From Paracoccus ravus (GTDB lineage: Bacteria; Pseudomonadota; Alphaproteobacteria; Rhodobacterales; Rhodobacteraceae), in contig NZ_SDEB01000005.1 of the NCBI RefSeq assembly GCF_004522175.1, positions 62,001-126,000 of the forward strand: a stretch of 64,000 nt of DNA. Direction: 5' to 3'. Under the pieces are notes generated by a model, which was not told the origin of the DNA, ran no database searches, and was given only the letters and a program-made list of their open reading frames with translations. Shown here piece after piece: positions 18,237 through 26,220 of this stretch; position 1 is the stretch's first letter, and each line of letters begins with the position of its first letter. The translations under genes were made by a program, and so were the position numbers.

Positions 18237-19021
18237 GTCGAGACGTCCTTGGGTCCGACCACCGAGAAATGCGCACCCTGCGGGTCGCGGAAGAAGGCGA
18301 TATAGGCGTCGCCCGGAACCTGAACGGGTCCATGCAACAATTCGCCCCCGCCCGATTTGATGCGCTCGACCGCGGCATCTACGCCGTTCACGCCGAAATA
18401 GGGCAGCCAATTGGGAACCGGCGAATTCCCCAGCCCCATCATCCCGCCGATATCCCCGCCATTCCACGAGAAAAGCTGATAGGTTCCCATCTCGCCCATG
18501 TCGACCGGCGTGGATTTCGTCCATCCGAAAAGCTCGGCATAGAAATCGAAGGCCGCCGAAGGGTCCGAGGACATCAACTCGACCCAATTGCCGTGGCTTT
18601 CCTTGTTCTGGTTCCAGGCCCCGGAATCAGCCGGGGGCTGGGGCTCCATCCCCAAGGGTTGCAACACGCCAAAAGCCGCGCCTTGCGGATCGGAAAGTAC
18701 CGCGAAGCGCCCCGTGCCGGGAATGTCGGCGGGTTCGACAAAGGCCTTGCCGCCCAATGTCTTGACCTTGGCGGCGGCGGCATCGGCATCGTCCACGTCG
18801 TAATAGACCAGCCAAAAGGGCGGCATGCCCGCGCGCTCATCGGGCAACTCCATCAGGCCCGCGACCATGTCCTCGCCATGGCTCGCGAGATGATAGGCAA
18901 AGCCGGGGACATTCGCATCGCGGGTCTGCCAATCGAACACCTTGCCGTAGAAGGCCTCCGCATCGGCCAGCGCGCCCTTGGCGGTCGAAAGCTCGAACCA
19001 GCATGGTTTTCCGTGATACAT
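18233..19021 (-). CDS. VOC family (glyoxalase-like) two-domain protein
   Basis: A 262-residue protein with two vicinal-oxygen-chelate repeats, about 1-125 and 135-260. Both begin with a pattern CWFEL / NWVEL, followed by ADAEAFYGKVFDW and SAAFDFYAELFGW, and end RFAVLSDPQGAAFGV and YIAFFRDPQGAHFSV. Such proteins bind a metal and act on lactoylglutathione-like or other small compounds; the substrate is unknown. I start at the ATG with GAGGGG upstream rather than the GTG two codons before. Confidence 0.86.
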   Translation of the reverse strand: MYHGKPCWFELSTAKGALADAEAFYGKVFDWQTRDANVPGFAYHLASHGEDMVAGLMELPDERAGMPPFWLVYYDVDDADAAAAKVKTLGGKAFVEPADIPGTGRFAVLSDPQGAAFGVLQPLGMEPQPPADSGAWNQNKESHGNWVELMSSDPSAAFDFYAELFGWTKSTPVDMGEMGTYQLFSWNGGDIGGMMGLGNSPVPNWLPYFGVNGVDAAVERIKSGGGELLHGPVQVPGDAYIAFFRDPQGAHFSVVGPKDVST

Positions 19022-19031
19022 GGCCACCCCC

Positions 19032-19385
19032 TCAGTTGACGTCGACGATGGGTTCGAAGCCGCCCCACATCATCCTCATGCCGTCAAAGGGCATCTCGCC
19101 CATTTTCGACATCTCGGGATCGGACATCATCTTTTCATAGGCGGCGTCGGCCGTGGCCTTGTCCGGCCATTCCACCCAGGAAAACATCACCGTCTCGTCC
19201 TCTTTGGCTTTGGTGGCCATGTGGAAGTCGGTGACCTTGCCATGGGGCACGTCAACGCCCCAGTTCTCGACCATGCGCAAAGCCCCTACCTTCTTGAAAT
19301 AGGGCCAGGCCTTGATCGCGTGATCGACGTATTTCTGCTTGTTCTCGGTCGGCACAGCCAGAAGAAAACCGGAAAAGTAAGTCAT
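19032..19385 (-). CDS. DUF1428 (YbaA-like) protein
   Basis: A 117-residue small protein that matches DUF1428: MTYFSGFLLAVPTENKQKY, VENWGVDVPHGKVTDFHMA, VMFSWVEWPDK and PFDGMRMMWGGF are the family blocks. It folds as a dimeric alpha-beta barrel but has no known reaction. GAGGAGG lies 8 bp before the ATG at 19385. It is divergent from the HxlR regulator gene with a palindrome between them, so it is the probable regulated target, and leads the minus-strand operon with VOC, YceI and GSTs. Confidence 0.88.
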   Translation of the reverse strand: MTYFSGFLLAVPTENKQKYVDHAIKAWPYFKKVGALRMVENWGVDVPHGKVTDFHMATKAKEDETVMFSWVEWPDKATADAAYEKMMSDPEMSKMGEMPFDGMRMMWGGFEPIVDVN

Positions 19386-19440
19386 CTGTCGTCCTCCTCT
19401 CACGGCGTTGAAAAACACCGGGTGAGTCGAAGCGTCTCAG

Positions 19441-19469
19441 TTGCAGTTGTAAAAAGCAACTGTTAATAT
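19441..19469. promoter_or_regulatory. Operator/promoter between DUF1428 and hxlR-type genes
   Basis: CAGTTG (19444-19449) and CAACTG (19457-19462) form an inverted repeat with a 7-bp spacer, in the only AT-rich stretch between the divergent genes. On the plus strand TTGCAG (19441) and TTAATA (19463) could be promoter boxes with 16 bp spacing. The start would then fall almost on the regulator ATG, suggesting a very short or leaderless message. HxlR proteins bind such palindromes. Confidence 0.5.
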
Positions 19470-19475
19470 GAAAAC

Positions 19476-20189
19476 ATGACTGACATCGGCCAATCCCCGC
19501 GACTCCGCTATGACGAGGGCTGCCTTGGCGCCCACGCCCTGAATTTCATTGGAGACCGCTGGGCGCTTCTGGTGGTGCGCGAATTGATGTTCGCCCCCAA
19601 GCGCTTCCAGATGATCCGCGCCGGAATGCCCGGGATCACCGCCAGCGTGCTGACGCAAAGGCTGGCGCAACTGGTCCAGTCGGGGATCGTCGCCCATGAC
19701 GAGGTGCTCGCGGTTTACAGCCTGACCGATCTGGGCAGGAGCTTGCATCCCCTGCTGACCGAGCTTTGCCGCTGGGCGCTGCTGCTGCCGGGCCATGATC
19801 CGAAGAAATTCATCTCGGTCTCGGCGCTGATGATCTCGATTTCGGCGACGGTGGACCGGGCAAGGGCAGCGGGCTCGCAGCTGCGGGCGGGGTTCCTCTC
19901 GGGGACCGAGGGGTTTGAAGTCACCCTGTCCAAGGATGGCATGCCGCAGGTCCGCACCACCCGAACACCGACGGGGGATTTCGTCCTTGAGGGCGGCGGC
20001 AATGCGCTCGCCTCGGCAGTTTACGGCCCGCCGCCTGCGGCCTTGGCGGCTGCGGGGCGGATTGCCCTGCACGGCGACGTCGCCGCCGCGCAAGAGTTTA
20101 CCAGCTACTTCAGCCTCAGGCCTCAGACCAGATCCAGCAGCGACTCGCCCGAGGATATCGTGCAGGCCCCGGCGGCCTCTTCGACCTGA
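19476..20189 (+). CDS. HxlR family transcriptional regulator with C-terminal extension
   Basis: A 237-residue regulator. The winged helix of the HxlR type covers about 12-105 (CLGAHALNFIGDRWALLVVREL, RFQMIRAGMPGITASVLTQRL, YSLTDLGRSL). The extra C-terminal half (about 120-225) resembles an SCP2-like ligand pocket seen in other HxlR proteins. HxlR members answer redox or electrophile stress, which fits neighbours VOC, GST and DUF1428. Its 3' end overlaps the convergent peroxiredoxin gene by 67 bp, unusual for this otherwise spaced region. Confidence 0.85.
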   Translation: MTDIGQSPRLRYDEGCLGAHALNFIGDRWALLVVRELMFAPKRFQMIRAGMPGITASVLTQRLAQLVQSGIVAHDEVLAVYSLTDLGRSLHPLLTELCRWALLLPGHDPKKFISVSALMISISATVDRARAAGSQLRAGFLSGTEGFEVTLSKDGMPQVRTTRTPTGDFVLEGGGNALASAVYGPPPAALAAAGRIALHGDVAAAQEFTSYFSLRPQTRSSSDSPEDIVQAPAASST

Positions 20190-20605
20190 AGCTCGGTCAC
20201 GACGCCGGCATCGACCAGCATCGCATAGCGCTTCGAGCGGCCATTGACCCAGCCCGCGCCCTCGATGTTGAGGCCAAGCGCCTTGGTGTAGCTGCCATCG
20301 GCATCGGCCAGAACCTCGATCCCGGCGTCAGCCGCGCCGGTGGCTTTCGACCACGCGCCCGCGACGAAGGGGTCGTTGACGGTGATGCAGACCACGCGCG
20401 AGACGCCTTTCTCGCGGAACTTGTCGGCGTTCTTCACGAAGCTCGGCATATGGCTGTTCGAGCAGGTGGGGGTGAAGGCACCGGGGACGGCAAAGATCGC
20501 CACTTTGCCCTGCGCCAGTTCGGCGGTGTCGACCTCGGCCGGACCGGCTTCGCCGAGTTTGAACAGTTTGCCGGCGGGCAGCGTGTCGCCTTTCGAAATG
20601 GACAT
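20123..20605 (-). CDS. Prx5-type peroxiredoxin
   Basis: A 160-residue peroxiredoxin. Peroxidatic Cys48 sits in PGAFTPTCS, the Prx5 signature; Thr45 and an Arg near 128 complete the site. A second Cys near 147 (GACTISS) may resolve the sulfenate. It reduces peroxides using glutathione/glutaredoxin or thioredoxin. Its tail is encoded antisense to the end of the HxlR gene. GGAGAACGC lies before the ATG. Confidence 0.9.
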   Translation of the reverse strand: MSISKGDTLPAGKLFKLGEAGPAEVDTAELAQGKVAIFAVPGAFTPTCSNSHMPSFVKNADKFREKGVSRVVCITVNDPFVAGAWSKATGAADAGIEVLADADGSYTKALGLNIEGAGWVNGRSKRYAMLVDAGVVTELQVEEAAGACTISSGESLLDLV

Positions 20606-20681
20606 GCGCGTTCTCCATGAATTGCATCAATGCGGGGCGGACTATAGGCTGCGCGCCTTGGGCAGACCAGAAGGGCTTGGA

Positions 20682-21881
20682 ATGAATATCGTGATCCTTG
20701 GCGCGGGGCAGGCGGCAGCCTCGATGGCAGCGAAATTGCGGGCGCTGGGGCATGAAGGCGCGATCACCGTGATCGGCGACGAGCCCGCGCCGCCCTATCA
20801 GCGCCCGCCTTTGTCCAAGGCCTATCTGCTGGGCGAGATGGATCTGGACCGCCTGACCCTGCGCGGCACAGATTGGTGGGACGAGCACGGCATCACCCTG
20901 CGCCTCGGCGAATCCGCGACCGCAATCGACCGCGCCCGCCGCATCGTCGTCACCGACAAGGGCGAGGTCGCCTATGACGCGCTTGCCCTGACGCTGGGGG
21001 CGGCGCCGCGCCGCCTGCCCGAGCGCATCGGCGGCCATCTCGCGGGCGTCCATGTCGTGCGCAACCTCGCCGATATTGCGGCGGTGAAACCGGCTCTGGT
21101 CGAGGGTCGCAAGCTGGTGGTGATCGGCGGCGGCTATATCGGTCTTGAGGCGGCAGCCGTGGCCCGCAAACTTGGCCTCGAGGTCACTCTGGTCGAAGCC
21201 GCGCCCCGCATCCTAGGCCGCGTCGCCGCGACCGAGACCGCCGACATGATCCGCGCCCTGCATCTGTCGCACGGCGTCGAGATCATAGAGGGAACGGGTA
21301 TCGAGCGCATCACCGGAGAAAGCGCCACCACGGGCGTGACACTTTCGGATGGCCGCGAGATTGCCGCCGATCTGGTGATCTGCGGCATCGGCGTCACCCC
21401 CGAAACCGGTCTGGCCAAGGCCGCTGGGCTCGCGCTCGACAATGGCATCGCCACCGATGCGCAGGGCCGGACCTCGGACCCGGCGATCTGGGCGGCGGGC
21501 GATTGCGCGAGCTTCCCCGCCCCCGACGGCCAGATGCGGCTGGAAAGCGTCGGCAATGCCATCGACATGGCCGAGGCAGTCGCCGCCAACATTCTGGGCG
21601 CGGGCAAGAATTATGTCCCGAAACCGTGGTTCTGGTCGGATCAATTCGACGCAAAACTGCAGATTGCGGGCCTGAATGCGGGTTACGACCGCGTCGTGAC
21701 ACGGCCCGGCGCAGGCACGCATGGCGGCTCGGTCTGGTATTATCGCGGCGACCGGCTGGTGGCCGTCGATGCGCTGAACGATGCCCGCGCCTACATGATC
21801 GGCAAGCGGCTGATCGAGGGCGGCAAATCCCCCGCGCCCGAGGCCGTGCTTGAAGCCGCCGACCTGAAGGCGCTGATGTAA
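20682..21881 (+). CDS. FAD-dependent ferredoxin/rubredoxin reductase family protein
   Basis: A 399-residue pyridine-nucleotide oxidoreductase. The FAD loop is GAGQAAASMAAKLRALG at the N-terminus, and PPYQRPPLSKAYL is the typical flavin segment. The NAD loop is VVIGGGYIGLEAAAVARKLG (about 145-164), the second FAD loop is WAAGDCASFP, with a reductase C-terminal domain after WSDQFDAKLQIAGL. It passes electrons from NAD(P)H to a ferredoxin, often for a cytochrome P450 or dioxygenase; no such partner is visible nearby. ATG 20682 with AAGGG upstream gives the canonical N-terminus. The stop overlaps rsmD (TAATG). Confidence 0.88.
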   Translation: MNIVILGAGQAAASMAAKLRALGHEGAITVIGDEPAPPYQRPPLSKAYLLGEMDLDRLTLRGTDWWDEHGITLRLGESATAIDRARRIVVTDKGEVAYDALALTLGAAPRRLPERIGGHLAGVHVVRNLADIAAVKPALVEGRKLVVIGGGYIGLEAAAVARKLGLEVTLVEAAPRILGRVAATETADMIRALHLSHGVEIIEGTGIERITGESATTGVTLSDGREIAADLVICGIGVTPETGLAKAAGLALDNGIATDAQGRTSDPAIWAAGDCASFPAPDGQMRLESVGNAIDMAEAVAANILGAGKNYVPKPWFWSDQFDAKLQIAGLNAGYDRVVTRPGAGTHGGSVWYYRGDRLVAVDALNDARAYMIGKRLIEGGKSPAPEAVLEAADLKALM

Positions 21882-22447
21882 TGCGGATCATCGGTGGCAA
21901 TCTGCGCGGGTTGAAACTTGCGGATGTCGGCGCGGGCGATGCCGCGGCGCATCTGCGCCCGACGACCGACCGCGTGCGCGAGTCGATCTTCAACCTGCTG
22001 GTCAATGGCACGCATGGCAATCCGATCCCGAATGCGCGGGTTCTGGACCTGTTTGCGGGCACCGGAGCCTTGGGCCTCGAGGCCCTGTCGCGCGGGGCGT
22101 CCCGCGTGGCCTTTGTCGATGATGGGGTCACGGCACGGGCGCTGCTTCGGCAGAATATCGACAAGGCCCGCGCCATGGGCGTGAGTGATGTCTGGCGGCG
22201 CGATGCGACCAAGCTCGGAGAAAATCGCGGGCCGGGATTTGACCTGATCTTCCTCGATCCGCCCTATGGCAAGGGTTTGGGCGAATTGGCGCTGGAATCC
22301 GCCAGGACCGGAGGCTGGATCGCCCCCGGCGCGATGATCGCCTGGGAGGAATCCACCCCTCCGCCCGCCCTCGCGGGATTCGAGCGCATCGACCAGCGCA
22401 AATATGGCGACACGGTCATTACGCTGCTGCGGCTCGAAGCGCCCTAG
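21881..22447 (+). CDS. rsmD: 16S rRNA (guanine966-N2)-methyltransferase
   Basis: A 188-residue RsmD. The SAM loop is VLDLFAGTGALGLEALSRGA (about 53-72), and the catalytic N-methyltransferase motif DPPYGKG is near 124. The N-terminal MRIIGGNLRGLKL and RPTTDRVRESIFN are diagnostic. It methylates G966 of 16S rRNA in the 30S subunit. It is coupled to the reductase gene by a one-base overlap and ends 4 bp inside the convergent Lrp-type gene. Confidence 0.95.
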   Translation: MRIIGGNLRGLKLADVGAGDAAAHLRPTTDRVRESIFNLLVNGTHGNPIPNARVLDLFAGTGALGLEALSRGASRVAFVDDGVTARALLRQNIDKARAMGVSDVWRRDATKLGENRGPGFDLIFLDPPYGKGLGELALESARTGGWIAPGAMIAWEESTPPPALAGFERIDQRKYGDTVITLLRLEAP

Positions 22448-22881
22448 ATCGCGCGGTCCAGCTTCGTGGACAGGTGGATCAGGCTCTCGCTGGATTTGAC
22501 GCCGGTCAGGCTGCCGATCTGATCCAGCACATCGTCAAGCTGGCTCGTCGAAGTGGCGGCCAGTTGCAGCAAAAGATCGACCCTGCCGCTGGTCGTATGG
22601 ATGCGCTCGACCTCGGGCAGGCTGCGCAACCGCGTCAGGATACCCGCTTGGGCGCGCGGCTCGATGGTCAGAAGGCAGGTCGCGCGGATCCGGTTCTCGC
22701 GCGCGGCATCGCCCAGCCGCAGCGTGTAGCCCGCGATCGCGCCGGTGGTCTCCAGCCGCTCCAGCCGGGCCTGCACGGTCGAGCGCGCCACTTTCAGACG
22801 CCGCGCCAGAACCGCCACCGATTGCCGCGCATCCTGCGCGAGATGGGCCAAGATGCCCCGATCCAGCTCGTCCAATCTCAC
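22444..22881 (-). CDS. Lrp/AsnC family transcriptional regulator
   Basis: A 145-residue feast/famine regulator: helix-turn-helix at about 1-60 (LDELDRGILAHLAQDAR, SVAVLARRLKVARSTVQARL) and a RAM ligand domain at about 65-140. The start is GTG with ACAGGA upstream. A perfect 17-bp palindrome sits 12 bp ahead of the start, and the gene is divergent from a PLP decarboxylase. The simplest model is an amino-acid-responsive regulator of that decarboxylase and of itself. Confidence 0.88.
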   Translation of the reverse strand: MRLDELDRGILAHLAQDARQSVAVLARRLKVARSTVQARLERLETTGAIAGYTLRLGDAARENRIRATCLLTIEPRAQAGILTRLRSLPEVERIHTTSGRVDLLLQLAATSTSQLDDVLDQIGSLTGVKSSESLIHLSTKLDRAI

Positions 22882-22892
22882 TCCTGTCGAAA

Positions 22893-22909
22893 CGACGAAA
22901 TTTTCGTCG
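22893..22909. promoter_or_regulatory. 17-bp palindrome, candidate Lrp-type operator
   Basis: CGACGAAA and TTTCGTCG are perfect inverted arms around one central T, placed between the divergent Lrp-type regulator and the decarboxylase gene. It is the only long palindrome in the gap. A possible promoter toward the decarboxylase, TTGTCA (22955) with TTAATG (22977), lies 46 bp further on. Confidence 0.6.
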
Positions 22910-23012
22910 AATTAGCATGATTCACGCGCGATTCCATCCCAATGACTCATCACTTTGTCAGGATTCGCGCGCAGACTTAATGTCGCGTGATAGATAAGGG
23001 AGGGCACGGCCA

Positions 23013-24170
23013 ATGGGTTTGACCGAGGGACGCGGACCACGGGCGGTATGGACCGATCCGGCCGAGATCATTCGCCTGCATGCGCCCCAGCATCCCGTGA
23101 TGGTCTTTGACCCCGCCGCGCTGCGCGCCACGGTCTCGCGATTCCTGCACGGGTTTCCGGGGCTGGTCACCTATGCCGTCAAGGCCAATCCCGATGAGCG
23201 CCTTCTGCGCCATCTGGTCAAGGCCGGTATTCGTGGCTTCGATGTCGCCTCGCCCTATGAGATCGACCTGATCGCCCGCGTCGCGCCCGAAGCCGCGCGG
23301 CACTACCATAATCCAGTCCGCGCCCCTGATGAAATCCGCCATGCGGTCGCTGCCGGCATCCGGTCCTTTTCGGTCGACAGCGGGACCGAACTGGCAAAAC
23401 TGCTGCCCCATCTTCGTGCGGGCGAGGCCGAAATATCGGTGCGGTTCAAGCTGCCTGTGCGGGGAGCGGCATATGATTTCGGCACGAAATTCGGTGCCGA
23501 TCCGGCGCGCGCCGCCGAACTGATGCGCGCCGCCAGCGAAAAGGGCCATCTGGTCTCGATGACCTTTCATCCCGGAACGCAATGCAAAGATCCGCAGGCA
23601 TGGCAGAGCTACATCCATGAGGCCGCCCGGATCGCGGCGGCAGCGGGCATCCAGCCGCACCGGCTGAATGTCGGCGGCGGCTTCCCCTCGCATCGAGCGG
23701 CCGGGAAAGCGCCCGATCTCGAGGCGATATTCAGCGTGATCGCGCAAAGCACGATTGCGGCCTTTGGTCCCGCCCGGCCGCTGCTTGTCTGTGAGCCCGG
23801 CCGCGCGCTTTGCGCCGACGCCTTTTCGCTGATCACCCGCATCAAGGCGATCCGGGAAGATGGAAGCGTCTTCCTGAATGACGGGATCTATGGTGCATTG
23901 GAGGAATTTCCCCAGATCGGCGCGCTGGAACGTATCGAGGTGATAAGCCCGGACGGGCATCGACGCACGGCCCCAGCGTCGGCCCGGATCGTTTTTGGCC
24001 CGACATGCGATTCGCTCGACATGCTGGCCCGGGACATGCCACTGCCATCAAATATCCGCGAAGAGGACTTTGTGATTTTTCATGGGGCAGGTGCATATTC
24101 AACCGTCACGAATACGCGTTTCAATGGCTTTGGACAGATCACGCGCCTGACGGTGCGTTCGCTTTTCTGA
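23013..24170 (+). CDS. PLP-dependent ornithine/lysine/DAP decarboxylase (fold III)
   Basis: A 385-residue alanine-racemase-fold decarboxylase. Lys57 in TYAVKAN binds PLP, SFSVDSGTEL and NVGGGFPS contact the cofactor phosphate region, EPGRALCADA follows, and GPTCDSLD carries the catalytic Cys of the ornithine/lysine decarboxylase group. It most likely makes putrescine or cadaverine in polyamine synthesis. GGGAGGGCA precedes the ATG. It is divergent from an Lrp-type regulator, as amino-acid-handling genes often are. Substrate choice between ornithine, lysine and arginine is open. Confidence 0.85.
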   Translation: MGLTEGRGPRAVWTDPAEIIRLHAPQHPVMVFDPAALRATVSRFLHGFPGLVTYAVKANPDERLLRHLVKAGIRGFDVASPYEIDLIARVAPEAARHYHNPVRAPDEIRHAVAAGIRSFSVDSGTELAKLLPHLRAGEAEISVRFKLPVRGAAYDFGTKFGADPARAAELMRAASEKGHLVSMTFHPGTQCKDPQAWQSYIHEAARIAAAAGIQPHRLNVGGGFPSHRAAGKAPDLEAIFSVIAQSTIAAFGPARPLLVCEPGRALCADAFSLITRIKAIREDGSVFLNDGIYGALEEFPQIGALERIEVISPDGHRRTAPASARIVFGPTCDSLDMLARDMPLPSNIREEDFVIFHGAGAYSTVTNTRFNGFGQITRLTVRSLF

Positions 24171-24212
24171 CCTAACAATGGGTCGGCAATAAATACATGC
24201 TAGGTTGGGGCC

Positions 24213-25262
24213 ATGGATTCAGACGTCAAAGCCCTTTGCCAGGTGGTGCTGATGGACGGCACCTTCGCCTCGCTGACCGAGGGACAGGATTCCTCGATCG
24301 CGCGGATTCATGCGCTGCTGAGCACCGGGCAGGACCGGGTGCAGATCCATTACGCGCCCGGCCAACAGTGGGCCGCCTGGCGGACCTTGCCGCAACTGGT
24401 TTCGGGACAGACGCTGGATCAGAATATCCGCTCGGCCTATGGCTGGCTCTCGCGGCATTGGAGGCCGGGCAACCCGCTGTTCTTTTTTGGCTACTCGCGG
24501 GGCGGGATCGGCATCTGCGCCCTGGCCGAAATGATCGAGACCGTCGGGCTGCTGCGTTCCGATGCGGCCAGCGACGCGAATATCGCCACTGCCTGGGCCA
24601 GATACCGCCATGGCGCGCAAGCGGCACTGCCGTCGGATTGCTGCCATGACCACGTCCCGATCCGCATGGTCGGCCTCTTGGATACGGTCATGTCCCTGGG
24701 CATCCGGCTGCCATTGCTCTGGTCGGTGACCGAGCCGGGTTTCGACTATGCCAAGGGACGGTTGGCCGGCAATGTCTCGCAAGGCGTTCATGCCCTGGCG
24801 CTGGACGAAACCCGCCGCGCTTTCGAGCCGATCCTCTGGCAGGACGTCGAGAGCCGGACCGAACAGATGTGGTTTCGCGGATGCCATGCCGATATTGGCG
24901 GACAGTTGGGCGGGATGGAAGCTGCGCGCCCTCTGGCCAATCTGCCGCTGGTCTGGCTGCTCTCGCGGGCGCAAGAGGCCGGGCTGCCCCTGCCCGAGGG
25001 CTGGGCGCAAGCCCATCCCTGCGACCATGAGGCGCCTCCGGTCGGATCCTGGTATAAATGGGGCAAGGCCTTTCTGATGCGCGGTCCGCGCGAGGCCGGG
25101 CAGAATGACAGCGAGGCGCTGCACCCCTCGGTGCCGCGCCCCTATCCCGGCCCGGCGCGGTTGCATGGAAAACTGGCTCATGCCGCCCGCGTGCGGCGGC
25201 CGCCTTTCTCGCGCCTGCGCATCGGCAATGCCCGCGGAAACGATCCGGAAGCCGCCCTGTGA
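24213..25262 (+). CDS. DUF2235 (alpha/beta hydrolase-like) protein
   Basis: A 349-residue protein of the T6SS-phospholipase/DUF2235 group. The nucleophile elbow is FFFGYSRGGIGI (Ser near 94), followed by MVGLLDTVMSLGI with a likely catalytic Asp and WFRGCHADIGGQLGG with the His. The family hydrolyses phospholipids or other esters; some members are secreted effectors, but no secretion genes or signal peptide are visible here. It lies between the decarboxylase and the convergent metF. Confidence 0.8.
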   Translation: MDSDVKALCQVVLMDGTFASLTEGQDSSIARIHALLSTGQDRVQIHYAPGQQWAAWRTLPQLVSGQTLDQNIRSAYGWLSRHWRPGNPLFFFGYSRGGIGICALAEMIETVGLLRSDAASDANIATAWARYRHGAQAALPSDCCHDHVPIRMVGLLDTVMSLGIRLPLLWSVTEPGFDYAKGRLAGNVSQGVHALALDETRRAFEPILWQDVESRTEQMWFRGCHADIGGQLGGMEAARPLANLPLVWLLSRAQEAGLPLPEGWAQAHPCDHEAPPVGSWYKWGKAFLMRGPREAGQNDSEALHPSVPRPYPGPARLHGKLAHAARVRRPPFSRLRIGNARGNDPEAAL

Positions 25263-25265
25263 GGA

Positions 25266-26129
25266 TCAGGCGGCGTCCGAAATCGCACCCTTGGGAGCAA
25301 CCCCCAGCGCGGCGCAGACCTTTCTGACCAGTTCCGGCTTGTTCAACGTATAGAAATGCAGCCTATCGACGCCTCCCGCGACAAGCTCTTCGCAAAGCCG
25401 GACGCAGACATCCAACGCAAGCTGCGCCTCACCGGCTTTGCCGACTTGGGCAAAGGCCTCTTCGGCCCAGGCCGGAACCGTAGTGCCGCAACGCTCGGCG
25501 AAGCGGCGCGCGCCGGCCCAGCTTTGAATGGGCAGGATGCCGGGGATGATCGCGGCGGTGACGCCCGCCCGCTCGCATTGGTCGCGGAAGCGGAAGAAGG
25601 TCTCGGCATCGAAGAAGAACTGAGTGATCGCGCTGGTCGCGCCGGCATCGGACTTGCGCTTCAGCCAGGCCACATCGGCGGCGGTATCGGGGCTGTCCGG
25701 ATGGGGTTCGGGATAGGCGCCGCAACGGATCGTCATGTCGCCCCGCGCCGCGATCGCCTCGATCAGTTCGACGGAATTGGCGAAACCGTCGCGATGGGGG
25801 ATGAAGCGGTCCTGCCCCTGCGGCGCGTCGCCACGCAGAGCGACGATTTCATGCACACCCGCCGCCGCGTAATCGGCGACGATCTGCAGAGTTTCCTCGC
25901 GGGTGGCATCGACACAGGTCAGATGCGCCGCGACATTCAGCCCGTAATGGGTGGCGAGCGCGGTCACGGCCTCATGGGTCAATTGCCGGGTCGTGCCGCC
26001 CGCGCCATAGGTCACCGAGACGAAATCCGGCTGCAGAGGCGCGAGCGCGCGCGCGGTGTCCCACAGCCGGAACGATTGGTCGAGATTCCGCGGCGGAAAG
26101 AATTCGAAGCTGACGGCGGGCGTGGTCAT
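25266..26129 (-). CDS. metF: 5,10-methylenetetrahydrofolate reductase
   Basis: A 287-residue flavoprotein that reduces methylene-THF to methyl-THF for methionine synthesis. SFEFFPP with the catalytic Glu is at the N-terminus, VSVTYGAGG, AHLTCVDATREE and ALRGDAPQG bind flavin and folate, and ITQFFFDAETFFRF is conserved. The ATG at 26129 follows AAAAGGA. It is divergent from a MetR-like LysR gene, the classic regulator-target pair. It ends 3 bp from the convergent DUF2235 gene. Confidence 0.95.
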   Translation of the reverse strand: MTTPAVSFEFFPPRNLDQSFRLWDTARALAPLQPDFVSVTYGAGGTTRQLTHEAVTALATHYGLNVAAHLTCVDATREETLQIVADYAAAGVHEIVALRGDAPQGQDRFIPHRDGFANSVELIEAIAARGDMTIRCGAYPEPHPDSPDTAADVAWLKRKSDAGATSAITQFFFDAETFFRFRDQCERAGVTAAIIPGILPIQSWAGARRFAERCGTTVPAWAEEAFAQVGKAGEAQLALDVCVRLCEELVAGGVDRLHFYTLNKPELVRKVCAALGVAPKGAISDAA

Positions 26130-26220
26130 GGCGGATGTCCTTTTGTTGCGGGACTTGTGACACGCGCCATGACGTGAGACAAATTCATAATCCTCAAGAT
26201 CGTGATGAGTTTCATTCAAG

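Noticed and set aside
26130..26220. A MetR box (TGAA-N5-TTCA) between metF and metR
   Set aside because: I looked for it because of the gene pair, but no clean match is present; only partial TGA/TCA words.
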